Notes: generated by a model not told the origin, from the letters alone. Shown: positions 50,849 to 60,355, counted from the stretch's first letter. The stretch is 64,000 nucleotides of DNA from UBA10438 sp964432155 (GCA_964432155.1 CAYSMF010000007.1:43028-107027), one strand, 5' to 3'. Numbers and translations: made by a program.

Positions 50849-52536
50849 CGTGCGCCACGCTGCTCATCTCGAGTGTTATCGCGTGCCGCGCACAAGATGA
50901 TGATCTCGATGGACCCTGGATGACGCCAACTCTCGATGCGCTGGATCGCTTCCGCGAGGATCCGCTATGTCTGCGCTGCACAACCCCATCAACACTCACA
51001 CAGCTGCCGGGTATTTCTCGACGTCTTGCCGCACGCATCGCGGCTGCATCTGCGTCACCTTCAATCACAACAATCGAGGAACTCGCCGATTCAGTCTGCG
51101 CATCTCCCGACCAGTTCATCATTCTCACGTCTTGTGCGACGCTTACCTGCTCCTGCTTCACGTTGATCAATGCACTTCGCGTACGCTCGCGCATGCGGTC
51201 AGTCCCAGAGCCTCATGTAATGTCTCGCATCGATGCGTCATTCGCCTACGGAACTGCTGGCGCTGCCATCCTGGTCAACGAACAGCGGCTTGAGCCGTCG
51301 GCATGGCTCATCGCCTCGTACGGCGGGGTTGATGTAAGTGTCGGCGATCTGGCTCTTCAAAGTGGCACTGGGCTGCTGCTCGGTACAGCTCGGACGTTGA
51401 TTCGTAGGGGTGTCGATGTGCTTCCTTCGTCAACGCCACTTCTCGGAACACGACCATGGCCATCGACGGCGTTCGATAACGCACCACGCGGCGCAGCACT
51501 TCAATGGAAAAGTCCGTGGCTGCCGATCACGCTCGGTACTGCCACATGGTTCGATCGCACATCCATCGAGCCACATGCATGCACATCACTGCACATTGGC
51601 ATCAACGTGCACAACGTTGACATCCACGCATCATACGTGCGCGACGCACATCCGACACATCCACGTGACGCGCTGTCTTTGACGACGTCGTACGACCATG
51701 CCAACGTGCGAATCGTGTCAGAGCTACGGATGCGCAGTGACGCACTCGAGGGCATCCATGCAGTTGTAGGGTACAGCGGTCGCCGAACCGACGTTGTGGG
51801 CGCTCTCTGGCAATATGCTCCGAACATCGAGCTTGGACTTGGTGTGTCTGCGCTCGGAAGTTCACAGCCAACAAATCAACGCGGCGTCCATCTCGCCACG
51901 CAATACCGTCCGACCTCGCAGTTCTCTGGCACTGCCTCGATAACGCTGAGCGAGCGCATCACACGTAGTTATCTGGATCCCCTACCGTCAAGCACAACAC
52001 TTCTGCGGTGTGATATCGAGTACCGGCCTCAACGTTCGATGCTGCTTCGTTTGCACGCATCACATCAGCATGCACATGAAAGTGCTGCATCGTCTGATGG
52101 TCGCATCATGGCACAACGCGGAACAGCACGCGCTCGCCTCGAGTATGAAGTTCGCGTATCACCATCAACGTTGCTTCGCGGACGCATCGATGTCGCATCA
52201 GCGTCAACACCGAATACAGAGTCTGAGCTCGGCAGCATGCTCGCTGTGATGTGTCGCACGTCAATCACGCCGTCGATCACCGTTACGGCGCAGTTCGTGC
52301 AATGGCGGTCGTCAGCATTCGATGTTGCATCGCGCATCCGTGCACTCGGTGTTCCTGGCACATTCGATATGCTCGTAACAACCGGCACGGGTCGAGCAAT
52401 GCATGCACAGGTTCAGGCAACACTACCGCTTGGATGCAGCATCGTGGCACATGTTCGGCATGAGGTGCGCGCCACAACGTCTACAACAGTGTGGACACTT
52501 CAAGCAGCGTGGAGCTTATCGCGTACGGATAAGTGA
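50824..52536 (+). CDS. Helix-hairpin-helix outer-membrane-type protein
   Basis: 570 residues from ATG 50824, overlapping the previous gene. A signal peptide (CATLLISSVIAC, possible lipobox) is followed by a short helical domain with LTQLPGISRRLAARIAA (about 58-74), a ComEA-like helix-hairpin-helix, and then some 450 residues of beta-rich barrel-like sequence. HhH plus barrel proteins occur in Bacteroidota and could bind DNA at the cell surface, but uptake is not shown. The last 21 bases overlap the convergent gene at 52516. Confidence 0.6.
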   Translation: MDLVLRCLTCATLLISSVIACRAQDDDLDGPWMTPTLDALDRFREDPLCLRCTTPSTLTQLPGISRRLAARIAAASASPSITTIEELADSVCASPDQFIILTSCATLTCSCFTLINALRVRSRMRSVPEPHVMSRIDASFAYGTAGAAILVNEQRLEPSAWLIASYGGVDVSVGDLALQSGTGLLLGTARTLIRRGVDVLPSSTPLLGTRPWPSTAFDNAPRGAALQWKSPWLPITLGTATWFDRTSIEPHACTSLHIGINVHNVDIHASYVRDAHPTHPRDALSLTTSYDHANVRIVSELRMRSDALEGIHAVVGYSGRRTDVVGALWQYAPNIELGLGVSALGSSQPTNQRGVHLATQYRPTSQFSGTASITLSERITRSYLDPLPSSTTLLRCDIEYRPQRSMLLRLHASHQHAHESAASSDGRIMAQRGTARARLEYEVRVSPSTLLRGRIDVASASTPNTESELGSMLAVMCRTSITPSITVTAQFVQWRSSAFDVASRIRALGVPGTFDMLVTTGTGRAMHAQVQATLPLGCSIVAHVRHEVRATTSTTVWTLQAAWSLSRTDK

Positions 52537-53244
52537 GCGGTACGCGTCAGCTTCGTGCACGAAGTGCTCTGCGATCGGACCAGACATCGGCATGTCGAAT
52601 GCCATACGTTCGGGATGCCATTGCACGCCAAGCAAAAACGGCTTGCCACCAAGCGTTGCATCACCCCACTCGAATGCTTCGATTGTGCCATCAGCAGATC
52701 GCGCCGAGACCGTAAAGAGTTGCGCAATGCGATCGACGGCCTGATGGTGGGACGAGTTCACAGTTGTATCCATCACACCACAGATGTGCTTGAGAATCGA
52801 ACCAGATTCAACATGCAGATCGTGCATGGGATCTACGCCATCGATCGTGCCATGCTGCTCTTGTGATGGACGTTGTGATGGCAAGTCGGCAACGAGCGTT
52901 CCTCCGTAGGCGACATTCAACACCTGTGCGCCGCGGCAAATGCCGAGCGTCGGCAGACGTAGATCACGTGCGCGCTCGACGAGCGCAAACTCTTTTGCAT
53001 CGCGCTCAGCATCAATCGTATGACACAGCGCGCGCAATTCAGGTTGCTCATATCGCTCGGGCTCTACGTCGGGTCCGCCACTCAAAATCAACCCATCACA
53101 TTGATCGAGTGCTGCAACGGCTTCATCTGATGAAAGGGGCTGGCAATCAACAATGCGAATCGAGGGATCAATGCTATGCAGCCACGCGGCATAGTTGGCA
53201 TAGCTCGGAGTTCCTGAAGCTTTTGAAATCGCAATGGTGATCAT
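52516..53244 (-). CDS. Gamma-glutamyl-GABA hydrolase / class I glutamine amidotransferase-like protein (PuuD type)
   Basis: 242 residues. The nucleophile is in LGICRGAQVLNVAYGG, the catalytic pair in VQWHPE, and LILSGGPDVEP is the start of the oxyanion loop, all typical of PuuD-like hydrolases. It may cleave gamma-glutamyl-GABA or gamma-glutamyl conjugates. Why it sits in an operon with lipid A genes is unclear. ATG 53244 overlaps the lpxK stop (ATGA). Confidence 0.85.
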   Translation of the reverse strand: MITIAISKASGTPSYANYAAWLHSIDPSIRIVDCQPLSSDEAVAALDQCDGLILSGGPDVEPERYEQPELRALCHTIDAERDAKEFALVERARDLRLPTLGICRGAQVLNVAYGGTLVADLPSQRPSQEQHGTIDGVDPMHDLHVESGSILKHICGVMDTTVNSSHHQAVDRIAQLFTVSARSADGTIEAFEWGDATLGGKPFLLGVQWHPERMAFDMPMSGPIAEHFVHEADAYRSLIRTR

Positions 53245-54224
53245 GCAACACCTGAACGTAATGCGTCAATAACGCGGTGGTCGGATAGTTCCGCACGGAT
53301 AGTAAGAACATTCCATGCAGGGTGCGGGGTAGACGTATCTACCTGCTCGCGTAGTTTACACAGGTCTTTCTCTGTCGTTACAAGACGCGCACCATGGCGC
53401 CGTGCAACCTCGACACATCGCTGAATGTCCGCCTTCGTATACGCGTGATGATCTGGGAACGTGCACACATCCCGCACGTCATACCCTAGTGAACGTGCTG
53501 ACGCAACGACACGCTCTGGCTGAGCAATACCAGCGACAATCACCACCGGTTCATCGTGCGGCAATTGATGTGTAGGATCGTCGGCACGATGGATTCCTTG
53601 CAGGGCAATCGAACACTGTGCGATGATTGTATCGAAGCGCGTATATGGACGACACTCATCGGGCTGCACATCACCCATCGTCAGCACAATGTCTGCACGA
53701 TGCAGCGATGAAAGGGGCTCGCGTAAACGCCCCGCTGGCATGAGGCTACCGTTCAACGTTGATCGATCGACAAGCACTACATCAATTGCTCGAGCGAGTG
53801 CACGGTGTTGAAATCCATCATCGACAATGATGACATCGCACGCGATGTTGCGCGACACGTACTCTGCAGCGACCGACTTACGTTCATGTACTACAACCGG
53901 TACATTGCAGAGCTGTGCGTGCAGGAATGCTTCGTCGCCTACTTCTTGGACATTGCATCGGATAGATGTGCCATCGTGGACGACACGCAAGCCACGTCCG
54001 CTGCTGCGGTACCCGCGCGCAACGATTGCCGGACGCTTACCAAGCTGTTTGTAGATGCGCACAAGCTCGTGTACAACCGGCGTCTTGCCCGTGCCACCAA
54101 CAGAGAGATTGCCAACGCTTACAACGGGCACCGACGTATGGGTGATTGCACGACGTCCGCGATCGTACGCAGCATTGCGCGCTGCGACGATACGACCAAA
54201 CAGTGCTGCAACGATCCCTAGCAT
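53241..54224 (-). CDS. lpxK: Tetraacyldisaccharide 4'-kinase
   Basis: 327 residues. The Walker A region is GNLSVGGTGKTP, followed by VIIVDDGFQHRALARA and VLTMGDVQPDE. It phosphorylates lipid A disaccharide at position 4' on the inner face of the inner membrane. It lies between an acyltransferase and a glutamine amidotransferase gene with overlaps on both sides. Confidence 0.93.
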   Translation of the reverse strand: MLGIVAALFGRIVAARNAAYDRGRRAITHTSVPVVSVGNLSVGGTGKTPVVHELVRIYKQLGKRPAIVARGYRSSGRGLRVVHDGTSIRCNVQEVGDEAFLHAQLCNVPVVVHERKSVAAEYVSRNIACDVIIVDDGFQHRALARAIDVVLVDRSTLNGSLMPAGRLREPLSSLHRADIVLTMGDVQPDECRPYTRFDTIIAQCSIALQGIHRADDPTHQLPHDEPVVIVAGIAQPERVVASARSLGYDVRDVCTFPDHHAYTKADIQRCVEVARRHGARLVTTEKDLCKLREQVDTSTPHPAWNVLTIRAELSDHRVIDALRSGVA

Positions 54225-54808
54225 TGAACAGCACCGAGGTGGTGGAGCTGTTCTGTTACATTCTCAATCACTGCGCCTATCTCTTCGCGCGTTGCATGCT
54301 CAGGAATATCAATCGGCATCGAGATATGCAGTGTGATATGACTCAGTGGAAGGGGCAACTGGAAGCGATCCCACGAACGGTGAAACTCCTTCACACGCGT
54401 TGCACGCATGCGCACAAGAATCAGCGGCACGCCTGCACGATGCGCAGCAACGATTGCGCCTGCCTTTGCTACATGGGCCGGACCGCGCGGTCCATCGGGC
54501 GTGATGAGCGACACGTGATCGCGCGCTTGATCAACGATTACCTGCAATGCTTCACGTCCACCACGCGAGGATGATCCTGTCACAACGGTATAACCCCAAT
54601 CGCGCAGAAGACGCTGGAGAAGAGCGCCGTCGGTGCTCGGACTTACAAGTGCAACCGGACGCAACGCGCGGAATGCATACCATACCGGGAGCATCTCGCC
54701 GTGCCAAAACGCTACCACGCATGGTCCCGTTGGTAGACGGCCTTCGATGTGCACATCCCACGTACGCGCAAGCAGACGGAGCAATAATGATGCGAGCCAA
54801 GCTTTCAT
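54218..54808 (-). CDS. LPLAT-type acyltransferase (DUF374)
   Basis: 196 residues with a single N-terminal hydrophobic stretch. The histidine of the acyltransferase motif is in VAFWHGEMLP, and PDGPRGP follows (DGPRG is the hallmark of DUF374). Members include inner-membrane enzymes that act on lipid A or Kdo. Between lpxB and lpxK the most likely role is a late acylation or modification of lipid A, but the exact reaction is unknown. It overlaps lpxB by 4 and lpxK by 7 bases. Confidence 0.8.
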   Translation of the reverse strand: MKAWLASLLLRLLARTWDVHIEGRLPTGPCVVAFWHGEMLPVWYAFRALRPVALVSPSTDGALLQRLLRDWGYTVVTGSSSRGGREALQVIVDQARDHVSLITPDGPRGPAHVAKAGAIVAAHRAGVPLILVRMRATRVKEFHRSWDRFQLPLPLSHITLHISMPIDIPEHATREEIGAVIENVTEQLHHLGAVQC

Positions 54809-55929
54809 CGACGAAGTGCCTCCACAATCAATGATGCGGTGCGCTTGCTCGCCCCCTCGCCGGAGAGCATTGATTGTACGTCAGCCATTGCTGTGTCGAG
54901 CTCCTGGCGACGGGTGTTGTTGTCGAGCAAGTCTTCGATTTCGCGCGCAATCTGTTCTGGCGTAGCATCGTGCTGGATATACTCATGCACGACGTTACGC
55001 TTGAGCAGCAGGTTCATCATCGTTACGGATGTCACGGTGACGAGGCGCTTACTGATGGCAAAACTCAACGGCGATGTGCGATAAAATGTCGCGAATGGCA
55101 GACCCCGAAACGCCGCTTCGAGTGTTGATGTACCTGCCTTGATGATACCCGCTGATGCTGACTGCATTGCTGCGTGGGCATCATCTACACACGCAACGTC
55201 GCGATCCGTGAGTGGCTTGAGCGCAGCAAGGTCGATGTTGCGTGCGCGGGCAACGACAAACGAAATGTCGGAGCGACGTGCTCGAATCGTATCCACAGCC
55301 TGTGCGAGGAGTCCGACATGGTGGTGGAGCTCTTGCGCACGAGACCCTGGCATAAGCAGAACCTGCCCTGGGACACGTTGATTGAGCTGTTGTGGGATTT
55401 CCTCGGCAAGTGGATGTCCGACATACTCGGCGCGGATGCCATGACGGTTGAAGAATTCTACTTCGAACGGAAACACCACGAACAGTCGGTCGACGGCAGC
55501 AGCAAGTTTCGTTGCGCGACGCTCGCCCCATGCCCACAGCTGCGGCGCGATGTACCACAGCACCGGCACACGGTGCGATGTACGTGCGCGTACGCGCGCG
55601 GCGAGACGCATGTTGAATCCTGGGTAATCGACCGGGATGAATGCAGCCGGACGTGTACGAGCGATGGCATCGTCGCATCGACGAAGGAGGGACCGGAAGA
55701 ACCCGTAGCGCTTGGCGACCTCCCAGAACCCCGTAACCGCCAGGTCGCGGATGTGTGCAAGCGAGCGGAGGCCCTGAAGCTCCATTTCCGGTCCGCCAAA
55801 ACCCTCGAACACCACAGTCGGAATATGCCGACGTATCTCGGCCATCAGGCGCGCCGCATGGGCATCGCCCGACGGATCACCGGCGGTGATAAAGATGTGA
55901 ACGGGCTGAAGTGGGTCGGACGGGAGCAT
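54805..55929 (-). CDS. lpxB: Lipid-A-disaccharide synthase
   Basis: 374 residues. It begins with the GT-B fold motif FITAGDPSGDAHAARL, has YIAPQLWAWGERR and VGHPLAEE, and KAGTSTLEAAFRG near the C-terminal half, all diagnostic of LpxB. It joins UDP-diacylglucosamine and lipid X into the lipid A disaccharide. It is the first gene of a four-gene minus-strand operon with lpxK. Confidence 0.95.
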   Translation of the reverse strand: MLPSDPLQPVHIFITAGDPSGDAHAARLMAEIRRHIPTVVFEGFGGPEMELQGLRSLAHIRDLAVTGFWEVAKRYGFFRSLLRRCDDAIARTRPAAFIPVDYPGFNMRLAARVRARTSHRVPVLWYIAPQLWAWGERRATKLAAAVDRLFVVFPFEVEFFNRHGIRAEYVGHPLAEEIPQQLNQRVPGQVLLMPGSRAQELHHHVGLLAQAVDTIRARRSDISFVVARARNIDLAALKPLTDRDVACVDDAHAAMQSASAGIIKAGTSTLEAAFRGLPFATFYRTSPLSFAISKRLVTVTSVTMMNLLLKRNVVHEYIQHDATPEQIAREIEDLLDNNTRRQELDTAMADVQSMLSGEGASKRTASLIVEALRR

Positions 55930-55958
55930 GGCACGGAAAATGATGTCTGCAAACTCGG

Positions 55959-55966
55959 TATATTCG
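55959..55966 (+). promoter_or_regulatory. TATATTCG box before a T9SS-tagged gene
   Basis: TATATTCGAG, as in the ssb promoter (3523-3532). ATG 55995 is 28 bases downstream. It lies 29 bases upstream of the lpxB start on the opposite strand. Confidence 0.35.
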
Positions 55967-55994
55967 AGTCACTGACAAACACTGGATTGCATCT

Positions 55995-56684
55995 ATGCTT
56001 CGTACGCTGCTCCTTCTCGTATGTGCTTCGGTCCTCACGATCGGCCTCACAGCTGGCACAACCGTTCGTATCCTGCCGACACCACGTCAGGCAAATGTAG
56101 ATGGCATGCCGGGTGCGAGCATCAAGCGTATGCCAGTGGGCGGTGAGTTCCTACTCACGGTCAATAAGGGCGAGGATGTCAGCTTCTACCAGATCCAGTG
56201 GTTCAAGAATGGCGTCGCTATCCCGGGTGAGACTGGACAAGAGCTCCGCTACAAGTTCGCATCGCCAGACATGGCAGGCGTCTACACCGTCACCATGGCG
56301 AATCCATGCGCGAAGGTCGAGTCATCACCGATCCAAGTGATCGTTGAGCGTCGTCAGTTCCAGGTCAACACCACAGTTGGCGAGCCACGCGTGATCGCGG
56401 GCGTCGATGCCACATCCCCGTTCGAACTCAGCGACGTCGCTCCGAACCCGGTTCAAGACCGCGCAAAGATCACCTTCGTCACACGTGAGCCATCATTTGT
56501 GACCATCCGCGTGCACGATGCTACAGGCGCTGTTGTTGCGACGCTCGTCAACGATGAACTTCCTGCTGGTGAGCACTCAGCAACAATCATCACACGCGAG
56601 CACGACATGAGCTCGTCGCTCTACTACGTTGTGATGTCGGCTCAGGGATTCACGGACACAAAGCCGCTCCTCATTGCTAAGTAA
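55995..56684 (+). CDS. Small secreted protein with Ig-like and T9SS C-terminal domains
   Basis: 229 residues. A signal peptide (LLLVCASVLTIGLTAG) is followed by an immunoglobulin-like domain (about 45-115, with YQIQWFKNGVAIPGE and GVYTVTMANPC) and a C-terminal T9SS sorting domain (VAPNPVQDRAKITF ... GEHSATIIT). It would be exported across the outer membrane and kept at the surface. No catalytic motif. The DUF3298 gene starts 6 bases later. Confidence 0.82.
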   Translation: MLRTLLLLVCASVLTIGLTAGTTVRILPTPRQANVDGMPGASIKRMPVGGEFLLTVNKGEDVSFYQIQWFKNGVAIPGETGQELRYKFASPDMAGVYTVTMANPCAKVESSPIQVIVERRQFQVNTTVGEPRVIAGVDATSPFELSDVAPNPVQDRAKITFVTREPSFVTIRVHDATGAVVATLVNDELPAGEHSATIITREHDMSSSLYYVVMSAQGFTDTKPLLIAK

Positions 56685-56690
56685 GTAGCG

Positions 56691-57491
56691 ATGCTTCGCG
56701 AGCTTCACCACATTGCGCTCGTCTTCACTGCATGTGCGGTGGTGGCCTGCAGCACGCACGAAGCAGCGACTCCACCCAAACAGCTTCTCACGTTTCGCGA
56801 TAGTACGCTCACGGTAATGTCGGATACATGCACGGATTCTTCGTGTAGTGTTGACGACTGCGGTGGTGTGAGTATCAATCGTGTGATCGCCCAAGGCGAC
56901 TCTGTCGTTGCAGCACGCATCAATACAGAGCTTGCATCGACGTACCTCGCAGCGCTGGCCGGACCCAATCCCGACGCGCCAAAGGTTGCCTCAATTGGCG
57001 ACGCTGTGTCGACCTTCCTCGCGCAGCAAGCAGCGTTTCATAAGGAAGTGCCAGAGTCACCAAGTGGTGACTGGACATTTCTCGCGCGCGACTCTGTTGT
57101 GCGCTCCGATAGCATCGTCTGCGTTCGCCAGCTGGCCTACAGCTTTACAGGCGGAGCGCACGGCAACACGGTGATCGCGATGCCAGCCTTTCGAGCTACT
57201 ACCGGCGAGCGTGTTACCTGGCGAGACCTCGTTCGAGATACGAGTGCATTTATCGCAGCAGCCGAACGCGCATTTCGTCGCGCTACAAAGATGTCGCCAC
57301 GTGACACCTATGCGAAGGCCGGCTTCTGGTTTGAGAACGAGCGCTTTACGCTTCCCAACGTGATCGGCATCACGCCGACAGGTTATCTGCTCGTGTACAA
57401 TCAGTACGAAGTAGCGCCCTACTCCTATGGCGTGATCGAAGTGCCACTTCCCTTCGACGCCATCTCTACCACACAACCGTCGTCGAAGTAA
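56691..57491 (+). CDS. DUF3298 (RsiV/PdaC-like) lipoprotein
   Basis: 266 residues. The lipoprotein signal is FTACAVVAC. The mature part has the DUF4163/DUF3298 strand layout with YSFTGGAHGNT and a tail VAPYSYGVIEVPLPF. Such domains occur in periplasmic enzymes and in anti-sigma factor RsiV, where they bind lysozyme. The specific role is unknown. Its 3' end overlaps the convergent lipase gene by 26 bases. Confidence 0.78.
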   Translation: MLRELHHIALVFTACAVVACSTHEAATPPKQLLTFRDSTLTVMSDTCTDSSCSVDDCGGVSINRVIAQGDSVVAARINTELASTYLAALAGPNPDAPKVASIGDAVSTFLAQQAAFHKEVPESPSGDWTFLARDSVVRSDSIVCVRQLAYSFTGGAHGNTVIAMPAFRATTGERVTWRDLVRDTSAFIAAAERAFRRATKMSPRDTYAKAGFWFENERFTLPNVIGITPTGYLLVYNQYEVAPYSYGVIEVPLPFDAISTTQPSSK

Positions 57492-58791
57492 CGTAGCCAA
57501 ACGAGTTGGTCACGGCGATGCCAAACGTATACGTTTGCTCTGCCTCTACGTCGAGACCCTGCAGCGGAACAACATACCGTGCGACAAGTTGATCGTGGTC
57601 ACGCACCATTGTTGAGCTGCCACGTGGAGCGATGTATCGCTGCGACTGAGCGCCCTTGAGATCAATCGTCACCGAACATTGCAGTGGGATGTGGTCAGCA
57701 ACATCGACGAGCATGACTGGTGCGCCATTGCGTACGCACACGCGCGCCGCAACGATAGACGCACGCTCGTCGAGACTTGCTCGCTGCACATCGCTGTTGC
57801 GCGCAAGGTGTGCTACGTGGAGTGTGCTGATGTTCACTACGCGCGATGTGCGACGTCGTGACGGATCCGCCTTGAAGTAGGCCACATTCATCATGTCCTG
57901 ACTACGCGTGCTTACAACACCATCGCCATCAGCGAACAGCTCCGAGAGTGATCCTCCGAAGATCGACAGCACTTTTCGGAATACTTCCTGCATTGCTTGT
58001 GGTTGAAGCTTCTTTACCCCATCAACAACGTCAACATCACCGATCACACTCACGTACTCAACATCAAGTGGATGTGCTCGTTTGTTGAGTCCTGCCAGGA
58101 ATACGCCATCATCCTCTGGACGTCTCAGATCACGCACCGCAGGCGCATCGAATGGCACATCACCCTCCACGGCCGTTAGCGTGGCGAGCGCAGCCTTACA
58201 TGGTTGCGCAAGCACGACGTTCTGTTCGTCAACACAGCGCTTGAGCGACGTCTTCCAATTCCATACACGCGCATATGGCGATCCGTCGTGCGGCGTGCCG
58301 ATCGTGATCAAGCGTTTGACGTGATGATCCCGTAGGTTCTCAACCAGATACGAACGTGCGGCGAGTCCGCCCATGCTGTAGCCAATCAGAATCACCCGAT
58401 CGGCGCCCGTTATCGAGCGCACGTGGTCGATACACGCATCGAGCTCTGCAGTCCATGCGCGCACCGAATCAACAGGATTACGAAACTGCACGGTGTAGAA
58501 ATCAGCGTCGCCATTTCCGGCGAGCGAGCGTTGCAGTGCGCCACGTCCGTTCACCTTGAGGTCGCCGCCATAGCGCAGACCCAGGTCCTTCTTGAAGTAC
58601 GTCGTTGCTTCACCATGCCACACGTCTGCCTTCTGACCAAGTCCGTGCAGCAAGAGAATAGGATACGGCACCTTCATCGACGACGTCTTGCTCGACTCAG
58701 GAAATGCCGGCAAACCAACAAGCTTGCGCGGTACGGATGTGCACGACGCGATGATCATGCACAAGAGCGCGAACGCAGACAGTCGTAGCAT
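57466..58791 (-). CDS. Lipase/esterase-like alpha/beta-hydrolase lipoprotein
   Basis: 441 residues from ATG 58791 (ATG 58806 is an alternative that overlaps the upstream gene by 8 bases). Lipobox is MIIASC. The nucleophile elbow is GYSMGG (Ser about 152), preceded by PYPILLLHGLGQKADVWHG, and GTPHDGSPYA follows, as in triacylglycerol lipases and PGAP1-like hydrolases. It is probably periplasmic and acts on lipids or esters. It is convergent with the DUF3298 gene. Confidence 0.82.
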   Translation of the reverse strand: MLRLSAFALLCMIIASCTSVPRKLVGLPAFPESSKTSSMKVPYPILLLHGLGQKADVWHGEATTYFKKDLGLRYGGDLKVNGRGALQRSLAGNGDADFYTVQFRNPVDSVRAWTAELDACIDHVRSITGADRVILIGYSMGGLAARSYLVENLRDHHVKRLITIGTPHDGSPYARVWNWKTSLKRCVDEQNVVLAQPCKAALATLTAVEGDVPFDAPAVRDLRRPEDDGVFLAGLNKRAHPLDVEYVSVIGDVDVVDGVKKLQPQAMQEVFRKVLSIFGGSLSELFADGDGVVSTRSQDMMNVAYFKADPSRRRTSRVVNISTLHVAHLARNSDVQRASLDERASIVAARVCVRNGAPVMLVDVADHIPLQCSVTIDLKGAQSQRYIAPRGSSTMVRDHDQLVARYVVPLQGLDVEAEQTYTFGIAVTNSFGYVTSTTVVW

Positions 58792-58798
58792 CGCTTGG

Positions 58799-60094
58799 TT
58801 ATGCATCGCTTCGACGAACCAATCGCACACGTTCGACACGGCGTGGCGTACTCGACAAAACGGTGCAGTCGTAGACATCCAACACCACAACATCATTGGT
58901 GCTCGGGATACGTCCAGCTACGTGCGTGATCAGTCCACCAATTGTCTCGTAGTCATCACGTTCCGGCAGCGCATATGGCAGCAGCTCGTTTGCTTCATCG
59001 ATCCGGATGGACGCATCGAGTTCATACGAACCTGGTGTTTGCTCTTGCACGAGCGGCGCTTCTTCGTCGTACTCGTCTTGAATGTTCCCTACCAGCTCTT
59101 CAAGGATATCCTCGAGTGTGAGCAGTCCGGCAGTACCTCCAAATTCATCAAGCACAATTGCGAGGTGCACCTTATCACGCTGAAGGTCGCGCAGCAAGCG
59201 CTTGATCTTCACATCCTCTTGCACCATGTAGGGGGCATGCAGAATATCCTGCAGGATGATGAGCTCCTTGTGATGCATCAGCGTGAGCAAGTCCTTCGCA
59301 TAGATGATGCCGATGATGTTGTCAATCGAGCCAATGTAGACTGGTAGACGTGAGTACCCTTCGTTCATCACGAAGTCGACGAGGTCCCCCACAGGAAGCG
59401 TACCATCGACGCCCACGACCTTCGAGCGTGGCACCATCACCTGCGACGCTGTCGTCTCGGTGAATTCGAATACGTTTTCAATGAGCTCTCGCTCGGAGAT
59501 TTCCAATGCGCCCTGCTTCGAGCTTTCAGCGATGAGGTAGCGAATCTCTTCTGGCGAGTGAACTTCGTGTTCGGGGGCTGGCTCGATACCAACAGCGCGC
59601 AACATCATGTTCGACATCGCATTGAGCGAAACAATGATCGGGCGGAACAGCAGATAGAAGGCGCGCATCGGCACAGCCACTGCAAGCGTCACCGCCTCGG
59701 AACGTCGAATCGCCAGCGACTTCGGCGCCATTTCGCCGACTACGATGTGCAAGACGGTGATGATCGAGAAGGCAATGACGATAGAAATCGTATGGAGAAG
59801 CGTTGGATCGAGTGTGACGCCCAGCGCATGCGCACTATCGAGCACAATCGTCGACACAACACTCTCACCAATCCAACCGAGTCCGAGCGATGCCAGCGTG
59901 ATGCCCAACTGCGACGCGCTTAGGTAGGCATCCAGATGCTCAAGGATGTTGCGTGCGATGGCTGCAAGCATGCTGCCTTCACGAGCACGCAGTTCAATCT
60001 GCGATGCGCGCACTTTCACGATGGCGAACTCCGCCGCAACGAAGAAACCGTTGAGCACAACGAAGAACAGCGTGAGTGCAATGTTCCAAATCAT
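58799..60094 (-). CDS. CNNM/CorC-type (HlyC) transporter with CBS domains
   Basis: 431 residues. The DUF21 membrane domain has four hydrophobic segments and GEMAPKSLAI, the CBS pair contains VMVPRSKVVGVDG, and the C-terminal CorC_HlyC domain includes LDEFGGTAGLLTLEDILEEL. It is linked to Mg/Co efflux or, historically, haemolysin. A possible TATATTGA box lies 3 bases upstream of ATG on the minus strand. A 77-bp repeat copy stands 66 bases further upstream. Confidence 0.9.
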   Translation of the reverse strand: MIWNIALTLFFVVLNGFFVAAEFAIVKVRASQIELRAREGSMLAAIARNILEHLDAYLSASQLGITLASLGLGWIGESVVSTIVLDSAHALGVTLDPTLLHTISIVIAFSIITVLHIVVGEMAPKSLAIRRSEAVTLAVAVPMRAFYLLFRPIIVSLNAMSNMMLRAVGIEPAPEHEVHSPEEIRYLIAESSKQGALEISERELIENVFEFTETTASQVMVPRSKVVGVDGTLPVGDLVDFVMNEGYSRLPVYIGSIDNIIGIIYAKDLLTLMHHKELIILQDILHAPYMVQEDVKIKRLLRDLQRDKVHLAIVLDEFGGTAGLLTLEDILEELVGNIQDEYDEEAPLVQEQTPGSYELDASIRIDEANELLPYALPERDDYETIGGLITHVAGRIPSTNDVVVLDVYDCTVLSSTPRRVERVRLVRRSDA

Positions 60095-60160
60095 GGTTCA
60101 ATATACGCGCTTCAACGCAGTGACATGGATAGAGTGCATTGGCTGCTTGTTGATACGCAT

Positions 60161-60237
60161 CCGCCCGAGCAACCACACGTTGCCTCGTAGACCTGCGTGC
60201 AGAGGTCGGACTTTGGTGGCGGAGGGGTGTTAGTGAT
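60161..60237 (-). repeat. 77-bp direct repeat, copy A
   Basis: 72 of 77 bases match copy B at 61728-61804. A GACCT/AGGTC inverted pair (60190-60207) sits inside. On the minus strand one frame reads ITNTPPPPKSDLCTQVYEA. It lies 66 bases upstream of the CNNM/CorC start codon. Confidence 0.85.
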
Positions 60238-60355
60238 CTACTCCGTGGACACATTCTCTCCACGAGACTCGGTGGATTGGCCGCCTCTATTAAGAACGCT
60301 CAAGAATTTCAAGTTCGAACCCGCTTAACAGAAAGGCTGGTAGACCATATCGTTC

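Noticed and set aside
55174..56100. Plus-strand frame of 308 codons
   Set aside because: Antisense to lpxB, with no recognised motif; lpxB on the minus strand is certain.
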